Positions 1 to 9,211 of a stretch of 64,000 bases of DNA are shown here, in pieces. The DNA is taken from positions 37,992 to 101,991 of the forward strand of contig JANOQT010000136.1 in the NCBI GenBank assembly GCA_031415015.1, read 5' to 3'. A program made the translations under genes and the position numbers. Source of the stretch: JAUYQR01 sp031415015. Lineage in GTDB: Bacteria > Pseudomonadota > Alphaproteobacteria > Rhodobacterales > Rhodobacteraceae. Within the stretch, counting starts at the first letter, position 1. Every line of letters starts with the position of its first letter. The notes under the pieces are model-generated. The model was not told where the DNA came from. It saw nothing but the letters and a program-made list of their open reading frames with translations, and did not search any database.

Positions 1-527
1 AGCGCATCCGGAGAAAAGCCGCCGAACACCACCGAATGGATTGCACCGATCCGCGTGCAGGCCAGCATCGCATAGGCCGCTTCGGGGATCATCGGCATGT
101 AAAGGACAACGCGGTCGCCCTTGGTCACGCCATGCGCCTTCAGCACGTTGGCAACGCGGCAGGTGTTTTCCAGCAGTTGCGCGTAGGTGATGTGCTGCGC
201 CGGTTCATTCGGATCATCGGGTTCCCAGATGATCGCGGTCTGGTTGGCGCGGCTCAGCATGTGCCGGTCGATGCAGTTGGCGCTGACGTTCAGCTGCCCA
301 TCGTCGAACCACTTGATCGAGATGTTTCCCGGCGCAAAGGACGTGTCCTTGACGCGGGTATAGGGGCGGGTCCAGTCGATCCGCAGCCCTTCCTTGCCCC
401 AGAAGGCTTCGGGATCCTTGATCGAGGCGGCATACATCGCCTCGTACTGCTCCGCATTGACATGCGCCGTCGCCACGAAGGCATCCGATGCCGCGTAGAT
501 GGATTTCAAACTCGAATGGTCGGTCAT
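1..527 (-). CDS. acs: Acetyl-CoA synthetase, N-terminal part (cut by window edge)
   Basis: AMP-forming acetate:CoA ligase, a cytoplasmic enzyme that activates acetate to acetyl-CoA. Only the first 175 residues are inside the window; the catalytic core and C-terminal lid lie off the left edge. The visible part begins MTDHSSLKSIYAAS and continues with the Acs N-terminal cap (YEAMYAASIKDPEAFWGKEG, about residues 27-46), then the start of the AMP-binding domain (KGDRVVLYMPMIPEAAYAML, about 140-160). The ATG at 527 follows an AGGGGG ribosome site. The upstream 120 bases are very AT-rich. Family assignment is from recognisable sequence; substrate preference cannot be judged from this part. Confidence 0.93.
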   Translation of the reverse strand, partial: MTDHSSLKSIYAASDAFVATAHVNAEQYEAMYAASIKDPEAFWGKEGLRIDWTRPYTRVKDTSFAPGNISIKWFDDGQLNVSANCIDRHMLSRANQTAIIWEPDDPNEPAQHITYAQLLENTCRVANVLKAHGVTKGDRVVLYMPMIPEAAYAMLACTRIGAIHSVVFGGFSPDA

Positions 528-854
528 GATGGTCCCCCTATCGACGGGGACTGGCCATGTCCCCCCGCCGCGAACTGCGCCCCATGGGCCAAGCTCGCCG
601 TCCCTAACAGGACTGTAGCACTTCGTAAATAAATTTGTAACCTATTTTATTATATACATAAATCTGTAAATTTATTGACGTATTGAATGTTAATATTGCA
701 AATATTTGAAAACCGACGGGCGAATTGCCATGGGTTTTCAAACGCCTGTGCCTTCACGAACCCGTGTAGCCCCGCACAGGGTTGTCACCCGGTCCGGCAC
801 ATTCCTTCCAGGATGGGTCTGCAGGGATGCACCACCCGCGACACGAATCGCGCT
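528..854. promoter_or_regulatory. Intergenic region with AT-rich block upstream of acs
   Basis: Non-coding stretch between the acs start and the SulP stop. Bases about 625-705 are strikingly AT-rich for this genome. On the minus strand a TATAAT lies at 649-654, about 120 bases before the acs ATG, but no good -35 box sits at the usual distance, so a promoter position is only suggested. Short open frames here look like shadows. A regulated acs promoter is the natural guess. Confidence 0.35.
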
Positions 855-2510
855 TCAGCCCGGCAGATCAAGGCTTGCATCCACCGCGGCAAGATCGGCG
901 AGATACCGAACCAGAGGCTCCCTCGCACCCTGCGCTAAAAGGACAAGGCGCACGTCAGGCGGCACGCCGATCAGGTACAACTGCCCGCCCCGGCGCCTGA
1001 TCTTGTGACCCAGACGCTCAAAGCTGCGGGCGCCCGAACTGTCGATCAGCGGCACGTCGGAAAAGTCGATCACCAAAGCTTTCGGCGCTTCGGCAATCCG
1101 TTCCAGAACGCCGCCCAACTGCGCTGCCGCGCCAAAGAAGTACGGGCCGTGCAAATAATAGACGACCCGGCCCTCGCGTGTGTGGACCGCCGGGTCATAG
1201 TGGCTCTCGTCCTCCAGGGGACGCACGGTTGCCGCCTCCGACATGCGGCGGATGAACACCAGCCCCCCCAGCGCGAAACCAACGACGATGCCTTCGGTCA
1301 GGTCGCGGAAGACGACCAGCAGAAAGGTCACGATGACGACCAGCGCATCGCCGCGTGACGACCGGATCAGCGCCCAAATTTCTTCCTTTTCCGCCATGCC
1401 CCAGGCCACAACCGCCAGAACACCGGCCAAAGCCGCCAGCGGAATGAATCCGGCCAGCGGGGCCGCGATCATCAGAAACAGCAGGATGAACATCGAGTGC
1501 AATATGCCCGACACCGGCCCGCGACTGCCCGCACGCACATTCGTCGCGGTCCGCGCAATCGTGCCGGTCACGCAGAACCCGCCAAAGACCGCTGACCCCA
1601 TATTGGCCACCCCCTGACCCACCAGTTCCGCGTTCGAGCGGTGCCGCGCACCGCTCATCCCGTCAGCCACCACCGCCGACAACAGCGACTCGATCGCCCC
1701 CAGCAGCGCGAAACTGGCCGCCCAGGGCAGGGCCGCCAGCACCGCCTCGCGCCCGAAACCCGGCAAGGCGGGCATCGGCAGAAGATGCGGCAAGGCACCA
1801 AAGCGGGTGCCGATGGTTTCCACCGGCAAATCTGCCAGCGCGGCCAGGCCCGAGGCCAACACCACCGCAATCAGCATCCCCGGCCAGTGCGGCCTGACCC
1901 GCCTCAGGCCAAGGATCACCGCCACGGTCAGGGCCGCCACCGCCACGGCAGCCCAGGTCACGGTGCCCCGCGCCGCCCACAACGCCTCTATCTTGGCAAT
2001 GATCTCGCCCGGTTCCGCTCCGGCAAGTGTCAGCCCGAACATCTCACGCATCTGGCTGGCAAAGATGATCACCGCGATCCCGGCGGTGAACCCCACTGTC
2101 ACCGGATAGGGAATGTAGCGGATATAGGTGCCCAACCGCAGCGCCCCGGCCACGATCAGCATCACGCCCGACAAGAATGTCGCGAGGATCAGACCGTCCA
2201 GCCCGGTTGCCATCACACAGGCGGCGATAAGCACGATGAACGCGCCCGCGGGTCCACCGACCTGAAACCGCGACCCGCCCAGCGCCGACACAAGGAACCC
2301 GCCAACGATTGCCGTATACAGCCCCCGTTCCGGCCCGACGCCACTGGCAATTGCAATCGCCATCGACAGCGGCAGCGCGACAATGGCCACGGTCAGCCCG
2401 GCCAACGCGTCGGCGCGCAGGTCGCTGAAACCGTATCCGCCGCGCAAGACGGTGATCAGCTTCGGCGTAAACTCTGAGGGGGTCGAGGATGGCTGGCTTG
2501 CTACGGTCAT
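855..2510 (-). CDS. SulP-family anion transporter with C-terminal STAS domain
   Basis: Inner-membrane SulP (SLC26-type) permease of 551 residues, a usual length for the family. Residues about 30-400 form hydrophobic membrane spans, with the SulP-type segment GGSRFQVGGPAGAF near residue 85. A cytoplasmic STAS domain follows (about 445-540), including VIDFSDVPLIDSSGARS. Members carry sulfate, bicarbonate or dicarboxylates; the substrate cannot be decided here. No carbonic anhydrase or sulfur-assimilation gene is adjacent. It diverges from the next gene with only 65 bases between starts. Confidence 0.9.
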   Translation of the reverse strand: MTVASQPSSTPSEFTPKLITVLRGGYGFSDLRADALAGLTVAIVALPLSMAIAIASGVGPERGLYTAIVGGFLVSALGGSRFQVGGPAGAFIVLIAACVMATGLDGLILATFLSGVMLIVAGALRLGTYIRYIPYPVTVGFTAGIAVIIFASQMREMFGLTLAGAEPGEIIAKIEALWAARGTVTWAAVAVAALTVAVILGLRRVRPHWPGMLIAVVLASGLAALADLPVETIGTRFGALPHLLPMPALPGFGREAVLAALPWAASFALLGAIESLLSAVVADGMSGARHRSNAELVGQGVANMGSAVFGGFCVTGTIARTATNVRAGSRGPVSGILHSMFILLFLMIAAPLAGFIPLAALAGVLAVVAWGMAEKEEIWALIRSSRGDALVVIVTFLLVVFRDLTEGIVVGFALGGLVFIRRMSEAATVRPLEDESHYDPAVHTREGRVVYYLHGPYFFGAAAQLGGVLERIAEAPKALVIDFSDVPLIDSSGARSFERLGHKIRRRGGQLYLIGVPPDVRLVLLAQGAREPLVRYLADLAAVDASLDLPG

Positions 2511-2575
2511 GGTCCGGCACTATCGCTGTCTTGTGCGCAAGCAAGCGCCCGCCCCCTCCGACTGTCAACGTGAAC

Positions 2576-3064
2576 ATGCCAGAACACCCGGATCCAACCC
2601 TGCCTGCCGATGATGCCGCACGCACGCGTGCGCGCGATCTGCTGACGTCCGCACATGCCGCCCTTGCCTGGACCGACCCCGAAACCGGCACACCGGGGAT
2701 CAGCCGCATCAGTTTTGGCGCGGCCCCGGACGGCGGTTTCCTGACGTTGATATCGGCTCTGGCCGCGCATTACCCGGCCCTTGCCAGCCATCCCGATTGC
2801 GCCGTGATGCTCGGGGAACCGGGCGCCAAGGGTGACCCACTGACCCATCCCCGCCTGATGATCCGCGCCCGCGCCGCCTTTGTGGCCCCGGATGCGCCAG
2901 ACCGGCCCGCCCTGCGCGATCATTGGCTATCGCAGCACCCAAAAGCCAAACTCTACATCGACTTCACCGATTTTTCCCTTGTCCGCCTGACCCCGGTGTC
3001 CGCACTTCTGAATGCTGGCTTTGCCCGTGCCTACCGTCTGACGCCCGCTGACCTCAGCCTGTGA
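2576..3064 (+). CDS. HugZ-like / pyridoxamine 5'-phosphate oxidase-fold protein
   Basis: Small cytoplasmic split-barrel protein of 162 residues when started at the ATG at 2576. The frame stays open upstream to 2489, but that extension overlaps the divergent SulP start and reads as junk. Features include GISRISFGAAPDGGFLTLIS and LGEPGAKGDPLTHPRLMIRA, typical of the PPOX/HugZ class, some of which bind FMN or haem. The segment KAKLYIDFTDFSLVRLTP is characteristic of the bacterial group. The C-terminal haem-binding domain of full HugZ is absent. Substrate unknown. Confidence 0.75.
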   Translation: MPEHPDPTLPADDAARTRARDLLTSAHAALAWTDPETGTPGISRISFGAAPDGGFLTLISALAAHYPALASHPDCAVMLGEPGAKGDPLTHPRLMIRARAAFVAPDAPDRPALRDHWLSQHPKAKLYIDFTDFSLVRLTPVSALLNAGFARAYRLTPADLSL

Positions 3065-3092
3065 ACAGGGCGACCCGAAGGCCGCCCTGTTC
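3063..3092. terminator. Hairpin between convergent genes
   Basis: A perfect 10-base-pair stem (GAACAGGGCG and CGCCCTGTTC) with a 10-base loop begins within the stop codon of the HugZ-like gene and ends just before the stop of the convergent beta-helix gene. There is no T-tract, so it may be a bidirectional, Rho-assisted or 3'-end-stabilising hairpin rather than a classical intrinsic terminator. Confidence 0.5.
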
Positions 3093-3098
3093 CCCGGA

Positions 3099-5387
3099 TC
3101 AGCCCGGCAAATCCATCCGCATGCTGACCACCACCTTGCCTTTCACCGCTTCGCCCCAGCGCAACTGCGCCTCGTTGAACGCGGCCCCGGTGCCCACCAC
3201 CGCATTCGGGAACACGTAGCGCACCGCGTTGGCGGCATTGGTGACCGCCCCCTCCGGCATCGCCGATTCCAGCATCCGGATCCGGCCGCTGAACGGGATG
3301 AACCCGCCCGCCCCGACGTTCCATGTATCCGAAGCCGTGTTCTGTGTATGCGTCACCACAACCGGGTTCATGATCTGCTGGGTGACGTTGCTGAAACTGT
3401 TGCCCTCCACCCGCACGTTGAACGACTTGGTGAAATCAAGTCCCGCCAGCGTGGTATCCACCATCTCGACACGGGCAATCGACGAATTGAACACCCGGAA
3501 GCTGTTGCCGGTCATCGAGAATCCGTTCAGGTAATGCCCCGGTCCGTAGGGCCGCACCACCACGAACCGAAACGCCGTCGTGACGGTCGAGGCGATGAAG
3601 ATGTTGCCCACCACGTTCAGCCCGCCAAAGGAAAACTCGCCGCTCCATTCCGGCGCCTGATCGTGCTCGTTGCCCCACTCGATGAAACAATTGTCGATGT
3701 AGTTGCCCGATACCACGGTCGACACATTGGTCTGGGTAAAGATCATCCCCGCGCGCCGCACCCCTGCAGGCTCGTCGTCTCCCTGAAAAAAGTGGTTGTC
3801 AAACACCATATGGCCGGTGCCGTTAACCACCGCGAAATGCGCGAACCGCACCACGCGGTTGTTGCGGATCTTGACGTCATTGGCCTGCACGTTCATCGCA
3901 ATCGTGGTTCGGCTTTGCGCAGGCACCGCGCTTTCGTTCGACAGGAACTGGCACTGATCGACAAACATGCCCTGACAGCCCGTCCCCACCGAAGTGATCC
4001 CCCGGTCGAGCGGCCGGTTAAAGGTATTGGACACAAACCGGAAGGTCGCGCCAGAGGCGGGCAGCATCACGCAGCTGCAAAAGCCCAGCGCGTTGAACTC
4101 CACATCTTCAATCTCGAACCGCGACAGCAGATCGAACCCGCCGAAATCCAGCATGTATTTGAACCGCTGAAAGGTGAAGGGCCGCGTGCCCGCCGCCCCC
4201 CACAGGGGCTGGCTCAACTCCACCGTCCCCGCGCCGACGTTCTTGGATTTGACATAGACCTCGCGGCCCACGCCGGTGCCGACCACCAGCGCCCCCACTG
4301 GCACGTTGGCCACGTTGGCCACCCCACTCAGCGTCGTGGACACAGCCGCCGAATAGGTCGCAACCGAGGTGACCTCATCCGTCGTCCAGCCCGGCCCCGC
4401 AACGGCGTTCAGCGACCCGTTGCGCAGCACCCGGCGCGAGGTGAAGCTGGTCAGCCCGGCAATCGCCGCCACGTCGATGGGTGCCGTCAGATCAACCCGG
4501 CGGCCCGACAGATCAAGCGTCACATGGTCGGTGAAATAGAATAACGCCTGCAACGCCCGGCGGAACCCCTCCAACTCGCCGCCGAAGGCCGAGGAATAGG
4601 TATCCAGATCAAAGTTCCGCGTCAGGATCAGCCGCCGGTTCGACGGCATCGTCACCGTGCCCTCGAACCGCACCCGGTTGTTCATCGTCACATCACTGTT
4701 CAGCCGGAACACCCCGGCAGGCACCAGCACCGACCGCCCCTGCGCATCGGCATCCGCCGCCGCAAAGGCCGCTGCGTCGTTGGTCGACCCGTTGCCCAGC
4801 GCGCCATAGTCGCGCACATCGACCCAGTCCATCAGCTTGCGATGGAACACCGATGTCACATCCTCGACCACCAGATCGTCAATGCGCACCACGCCGCCGT
4901 TGGCCCCGGTCAGGTCCAGCCCGATATGCGCGTAGATCGGCGTTGATCCCCAGGCAAGGTCCACACCCGTCCGTGCGGCAGGCGCGATGATCGCCGTGAC
5001 GGTCACAACCTGACCATAAGTCGTCAGCACCACCGACGGGCCGGCCTGTGGCACGCCTGCGACGTTCACGCCTGCCACATCGCCCGCCCAGGCGGCAATG
5101 TTCACCGATGGCAGGTTGCCCGACACCGCCTTGACCCGCGCCGTCACCCGCAGATACAGGCCCGGCTGGATCGGCGTTTGCGCGTAGGAGCGGACCTTCT
5201 GGGTCGCGTCCACCTTCTGCAGCTCCAGGCAGCCCGCGAAATCCTGATCATTGCTGACCAGCGCCGCATTGGCCTGCCCCTGATACGACCCGGAACCGGG
5301 TGTGCCATCCTCGCGCGACCATAGGGTCAGGCCCGCTGCAAACGGCGGCGGCATCAACACCAACCCGTCGGTAATTGCCTTGTTCAT
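3099..5387 (-). CDS. Right-handed beta-helix protein with pectate-lyase-3/GH28-like domain
   Basis: 762 residues from the ATG at 5387, which follows GAGGG at good distance; the longer frame to 5483 is not needed. The first 200 residues look like a carbohydrate-binding or jelly-roll module. Then WVDVRDYGALGNGSTNDAAA starts a pectate-lyase-3/GH28-related beta-helix that runs to the C-terminus, rich in short N-G-N strands. No signal peptide is evident. Such proteins act as polysaccharide lyases/hydrolases or as tailspike-like surface proteins. Catalytic residues could not be assigned, so activity is unknown. It lies downstream of the DUF4864 gene on the same strand. Confidence 0.7.
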   Translation of the reverse strand: MNKAITDGLVLMPPPFAAGLTLWSREDGTPGSGSYQGQANAALVSNDQDFAGCLELQKVDATQKVRSYAQTPIQPGLYLRVTARVKAVSGNLPSVNIAAWAGDVAGVNVAGVPQAGPSVVLTTYGQVVTVTAIIAPAARTGVDLAWGSTPIYAHIGLDLTGANGGVVRIDDLVVEDVTSVFHRKLMDWVDVRDYGALGNGSTNDAAAFAAADADAQGRSVLVPAGVFRLNSDVTMNNRVRFEGTVTMPSNRRLILTRNFDLDTYSSAFGGELEGFRRALQALFYFTDHVTLDLSGRRVDLTAPIDVAAIAGLTSFTSRRVLRNGSLNAVAGPGWTTDEVTSVATYSAAVSTTLSGVANVANVPVGALVVGTGVGREVYVKSKNVGAGTVELSQPLWGAAGTRPFTFQRFKYMLDFGGFDLLSRFEIEDVEFNALGFCSCVMLPASGATFRFVSNTFNRPLDRGITSVGTGCQGMFVDQCQFLSNESAVPAQSRTTIAMNVQANDVKIRNNRVVRFAHFAVVNGTGHMVFDNHFFQGDDEPAGVRRAGMIFTQTNVSTVVSGNYIDNCFIEWGNEHDQAPEWSGEFSFGGLNVVGNIFIASTVTTAFRFVVVRPYGPGHYLNGFSMTGNSFRVFNSSIARVEMVDTTLAGLDFTKSFNVRVEGNSFSNVTQQIMNPVVVTHTQNTASDTWNVGAGGFIPFSGRIRMLESAMPEGAVTNAANAVRYVFPNAVVGTGAAFNEAQLRWGEAVKGKVVVSMRMDLPG

Positions 5388-5540
5388 CTGAGATTCCCTC
5401 GCCTCGCTTGCGCCATGCCAAGGACGCATCGGACAGGGACAATTTCCCCACGGACCCGTGCGCCATGGGAAAAGGGGTATCAACGAAGGCTTAACCGGGC
5501 CTCAGCCCACCGCGCGCTGCAGGTGCGCAGACGGCAACGC

Positions 5541-5942
5541 TCAGACGCCGATGTCAGGCGCGGGCAACAGTTGTACCGCGTTGATCTGCCAGCCTTCGGC
5601 TGTCTCGATCATCTGGTAATCCAGCAGATGCGTCCGCTCGGACTGATCGGTGATCATAACCCGCTGCCACAGGTTCCCCGCCACTTCACGCAGTTCCAGC
5701 ATGGTCACATCCGAATTCCGGTACACCATCGGATAGCCCTGACTGACCATGGCCCCGAAGTTTTCCGGGCTGCCGAAAATTCCCTTGATCAACGGGCTGG
5801 CAAAGGTGAAGGCGCGAGCGAAGTCGTCGGTCTGAAACGCATCCAGCTGGTTCTGGATCGTGTTCTGGATCGGTTCTTCCTGCGCTGCGGCGGGTGCCAT
5901 CAGCCCAAGGATCATCGCAAAGACAAGCAGGCTTCGGTGCAT
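5541..5942 (-). CDS. DUF4864 family exported protein
   Basis: 133 residues from the ATG at 5942, preceded by a strong AAGGAGG. The first 20 residues (MHRSLLVFAMILGLMAPAAA) are a clear Sec signal peptide, probably cleaved before QEEPIQ, so the mature protein is periplasmic. The rest is a compact NTF2-like fold by appearance: IQNTIQNQLDAFQTDDFARA, then a strand-rich half ending WQINAVQLLPAPDIGV. This matches the uncharacterised DUF4864 family common in alphaproteobacteria. No enzymatic motif is visible and the function is unknown. Confidence 0.75.
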   Translation of the reverse strand: MHRSLLVFAMILGLMAPAAAQEEPIQNTIQNQLDAFQTDDFARAFTFASPLIKGIFGSPENFGAMVSQGYPMVYRNSDVTMLELREVAGNLWQRVMITDQSERTHLLDYQMIETAEGWQINAVQLLPAPDIGV

Positions 5943-6067
5943 TTTGCAGTCCTCCTTCTGATCAATTAAACAGCTAGTGCCCCAAGGTAAGCTGCCAAGA
6001 CCCCCCTTGTGAGAATCCATCCACAATGCCAGCCTTCCCTCGAATGCCCAAGCGAAGAGCGTGGCGA

Positions 6068-6937
6068 ATGGCCTATGCGTTTGATCTGAACGATGCGACG
6101 CTGCAATCCGGCCTGCGCCGCATCGTCCGGGCAGAGCTGGGCTCTGTCCTTTCCCTCCTGCCACAAAGCGACAAGGCCGAGGCCGTCCACACTATCCGCA
6201 AGCACCTGAAAAAGACCCGCGCCCTGATGCGTCTTGTACGGTCAGGCTTTGACGACCAGCCGGCCGAGAATGCAGCTTTGCGCACCATCGCGCTGGCATT
6301 CGCAGCGCGCCGAGATGCCGCCACCCGCCTGACCGTTTTCGACAGCCTGTTTCCCGACCCGCCTGTGGACTTGCGACCGTTGCGCGATCATCTGGTCACG
6401 GACAGCCAGCCCTCCGTCAACGATTTGCCTTCCGACCTGTCGGCTGCCGTGAAGATGATCCGCAAACGCGCCGCCACCTGGGCGTTGCATGGCAAGGACA
6501 ACCGGATCTTGCGACAGGGCCTTGCCGACACACGGCGTCAGGCGATCCGCGCGGCAAAGGCTTTTCACGCGGACCCCGCGTCGGCGACCCTGCTGCATGA
6601 CTGGCGAAAACGCGTCAAGGACCAGTGGTATCAGGCCCGCCTGTTCGCACCCTGCTGGCCAGAGCTGTTCAAACCCATTGTCGACAGCGCCGACGCGCTG
6701 GGTCAGGCGCTGGGCGATCATCACGACCTGTCGCTGTTCGCTGATCACATCGCCGGCTTGCCAGCCGGGATTGCTCCGCCCCCGGCACGAAGTTTGCTTG
6801 ATACGGCCATTTCCGGGGCTCAGGCCCGGATCGAAGATCGGGCCTTCCCGCTGGCCGCCCGCCTCTTTGCGGGCAATCCGGACGAAGTGGCCACGTTGTG
6901 GGTGGACTGGCGCGCCGTCTGGCGAATCCGCGCTTAG
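6068..6937 (+). CDS. CHAD domain protein (polyphosphate-binding helical domain)
   Basis: 289 residues from the ATG at 6068; an ATG at 6026 in frame would add 14 residues. The protein is all-helical with conserved basic and histidine positions of CHAD domains: AVHTIRKHLKKTRALMRLVR near residue 35-55, LLHDWRKRVKDQWYQARLF near 180, and LGDHHDLSLF near 220. CHAD domains bind inorganic polyphosphate through these conserved histidines and lysines. No CYTH triphosphatase domain is fused or adjacent. Its stop overlaps the stop of convergent lysK by three bases. Confidence 0.85.
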   Translation: MAYAFDLNDATLQSGLRRIVRAELGSVLSLLPQSDKAEAVHTIRKHLKKTRALMRLVRSGFDDQPAENAALRTIALAFAARRDAATRLTVFDSLFPDPPVDLRPLRDHLVTDSQPSVNDLPSDLSAAVKMIRKRAATWALHGKDNRILRQGLADTRRQAIRAAKAFHADPASATLLHDWRKRVKDQWYQARLFAPCWPELFKPIVDSADALGQALGDHHDLSLFADHIAGLPAGIAPPPARSLLDTAISGAQARIEDRAFPLAARLFAGNPDEVATLWVDWRAVWRIRA

Positions 6938-8514
6938 GCCGCCAACTCTCCCGCCAGCCCCTTGTCGATCAGCGAAATCGTCTCTGCCACCCCGTAAAGG
7001 GCAATGAACCCGCCAAAGCGCGGCCCGTCGCTGGCCCCCAGCAGCACCTCGTACAGCGCCTTGAACCAGTCGCGCAGCGGCTCGAAACCATGCTCCTTGC
7101 CGACGGCAAAGACCATCGACTGCAGCGCTTCATCGTCGAGCCCCCCGTCCCACGCCGCCAGCCGCTTGCGCAGATCGTCCATCGCCGCCCATTCCTTGTC
7201 GCTGGCCACCCGGAACTGACGCGTCGGCGCGATCTTGTCGGCAAAGTAGCGCACCGCATGGGCAGCCGCCGCATCCAGATCGGGGTTCCCCTCAGGCGAG
7301 GCCCCCGGCGCATAGCGCTTGATGAACCCCCACAGCCCCTTGGCATCTCTGGCGCTCGACACCGAGGCAAGGTTCAGCAACATCCCGAACGTCACAACCA
7401 TATGGCTTTGCGGCGGGTGACCTTCGTGAATGTGCCAGACCGGGTTATTCACCTGCGCCTCCACATCCTGCGTCGCATAGGCGCGCAACTGCTGGTGATA
7501 CTCGTCAACCGCCCGCGGGATCACGTCGAAATGCATCCGCTTTGCTGTCTTCGGCTTCTGGTACATGAAATACGACAGACTTTCCGTCGCCGCATAGGTC
7601 AGCCATTCGTCGATTGTCAGCCCATTGCCCTTCGACTTCGAGATCTTCTGCCCCTGATCGTCCAGAAACAGCTCATAGGTCATGTGGTTCGGCTTGCGGC
7701 CGCCCAGCACTTCGCAAATCCCGTCATAGATCGGAGTATTCGTGGAATGGTCCTTGCCATACATCTCAAAGTCCACATCCAGCGCCGCCCAGCGCGCCCC
7801 GAAATCCGGCTTCCACTGCAGCTTCACATTGCCGCCCGTCACCGGCAGCGTCCATTCGCGTCCCGTCTCATCGTCAAAGGTGATCGTGCCATCGGCTGCG
7901 TTCACCTCCTTCATCGGGACATACAGCACGCGCCCCGTCTCGGGATGAATCGGCAGGAAGCAACTGTACGTCTGCTGCCTTTCCTCGCGCAAACTCGCCA
8001 GCATGATCGCCATGATCGCGTCATAGCGTTCCGCGCACAGCCGCAAGGTCGCATCAAACCGGCCCGACTTGTAGAACTCGGTGGCACTGATGAACTCATA
8101 CTGAAACCCGAACGTATCCAGAAACCGCCGCAACATGGCGTTGTTGTGCGCGCCAAAGCTTTCATACTCGCCGTAAGGATCGGGCACCGAGGTCAGCGGC
8201 AGCTGCATATGCGCCTTGAGCATCTCCTGCTGCGGCACGTTCTCGGGCACCTTCCGCATCCCGTCCACATCGTCGGAAAAGCAGATTAACCGCGTCGGGA
8301 TATCGCTGATCACCTCGAAGGCACTGCGGATCATCGTCGTCCGCGCCACCTCGCCGAAGGTGCCAATATGCGGCAGACCAGACGGGCCGTATCCCGTCTC
8401 GAACAGCACAAAGCCCTTCTCCGGCGCCTTCTTCTCATACCGCTTCAGCAGCGCGCGCGCCTCTTCAAAAGGCCAGGCCTTCGATTTCATTGCCGCATCG
8501 CGCAAAGCAGACAT
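6934..8514 (-). CDS. lysK: Lysyl-tRNA synthetase, class I
   Basis: Charges tRNA-Lys in the cytoplasm. At 526 residues it is the class I (archaeal-type) enzyme used by many alphaproteobacteria, not the class II LysS. The HIGH-type signature is GPSGLPHIGTFGE (about 43-55) and the KMSKS-type signature is KISKSKGNG at 290-298. ATG at 8514 follows GAGGAAATCCG. The C-terminal half is the helical anticodon-binding cage. It stands alone, divergent from the TerB-like gene. Confidence 0.96.
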   Translation of the reverse strand: MSALRDAAMKSKAWPFEEARALLKRYEKKAPEKGFVLFETGYGPSGLPHIGTFGEVARTTMIRSAFEVISDIPTRLICFSDDVDGMRKVPENVPQQEMLKAHMQLPLTSVPDPYGEYESFGAHNNAMLRRFLDTFGFQYEFISATEFYKSGRFDATLRLCAERYDAIMAIMLASLREERQQTYSCFLPIHPETGRVLYVPMKEVNAADGTITFDDETGREWTLPVTGGNVKLQWKPDFGARWAALDVDFEMYGKDHSTNTPIYDGICEVLGGRKPNHMTYELFLDDQGQKISKSKGNGLTIDEWLTYAATESLSYFMYQKPKTAKRMHFDVIPRAVDEYHQQLRAYATQDVEAQVNNPVWHIHEGHPPQSHMVVTFGMLLNLASVSSARDAKGLWGFIKRYAPGASPEGNPDLDAAAAHAVRYFADKIAPTRQFRVASDKEWAAMDDLRKRLAAWDGGLDDEALQSMVFAVGKEHGFEPLRDWFKALYEVLLGASDGPRFGGFIALYGVAETISLIDKGLAGELAA

Positions 8515-8619
8515 CGGATTTCCTCAGGGGGCACCCTGCCCCGGTCAGCCTGATCCTCTATTGCCGCCACCGGGTCGCGTCAATAATGTGCGCCCGCACT
8601 CGCACAAGGATTCTGCCCA

Positions 8620-9039
8620 ATGTCCGAAACCCCGCCCATGTCACCGCAAGATGCGCTTGTCGCGGTGATGATTGCCGTCTCGGCTTCGGATCAGAACATG
8701 CGGACCGCCGAACTGGTTGCCATTCAGCGAATGGTCAACCACATGCCGGCCTTCGCGGCGTACGACCCCGACCGCATCCGCCGCGTCAGCCAGACCGTCT
8801 TCGACCTGTTTGAAGAGGAGGACGGCCTCGACGCCCTGTTCGGTCTGATCCGCGACGCCCTGCCCCAGCGCCTGCACGAAACCGCCTACGCGCTGGCCTG
8901 CGACGTCGTCACCTCCGACGGACGCCATTCCGAGGTCGAGTTGCGCATGCTGGAAGAAATCCGCCACGAACTGGCAATCGACCGCCTGCACGCAGCAGCG
9001 ATAGAATGGGGCGCAAGGGTGCGGCATTTGTTGGTTTAA
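8620..9039 (+). CDS. TerB-like (tellurite resistance/DjlA fold) protein
   Basis: 139-residue all-helical acidic protein. The pattern ALVAVMIAVSASDQNMRTAE near the N-terminus and ACDVVTSDGRHSEVELRMLE near residue 95 gives the two DG/DxxxxxxE helix-turn-helix repeats of the TerB/DjlA-N metal-binding fold. It lacks a J-domain and no other ter genes are nearby, so tellurite resistance should not be assumed. AAGGATT stands ahead of the ATG. It is probably a stand-alone stress or metal-sensing protein. Confidence 0.75.
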   Translation: MSETPPMSPQDALVAVMIAVSASDQNMRTAELVAIQRMVNHMPAFAAYDPDRIRRVSQTVFDLFEEEDGLDALFGLIRDALPQRLHETAYALACDVVTSDGRHSEVELRMLEEIRHELAIDRLHAAAIEWGARVRHLLV

Positions 9040-9211
9040 CGCGGGGTGCGAATACCTTAAGACCAAATGTTACCCACGGAAAAAGGCCGGAAACCCGTTT
9101 CAAAGGCCTGAATCCAATTCCTTGTGGACCCATAAGTGGCCCGCAAGATTCAGTGGCATCCAAAATAGAACTTATATCGACTGCGTTCGCATGCTGCCCG
9201 ATTCGGCTAGT

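Noticed and set aside
1641..2477. Long plus-strand frame opposite the SulP gene
   Set aside because: Arg/Gln/His-rich antisense shadow created by high GC; the minus strand encodes a clear SulP permease.
3348..4544. 398-codon plus-strand frame opposite the beta-helix gene
   Set aside because: Composition is His/Arg-rich with no domain; the opposite strand has a coherent protein.
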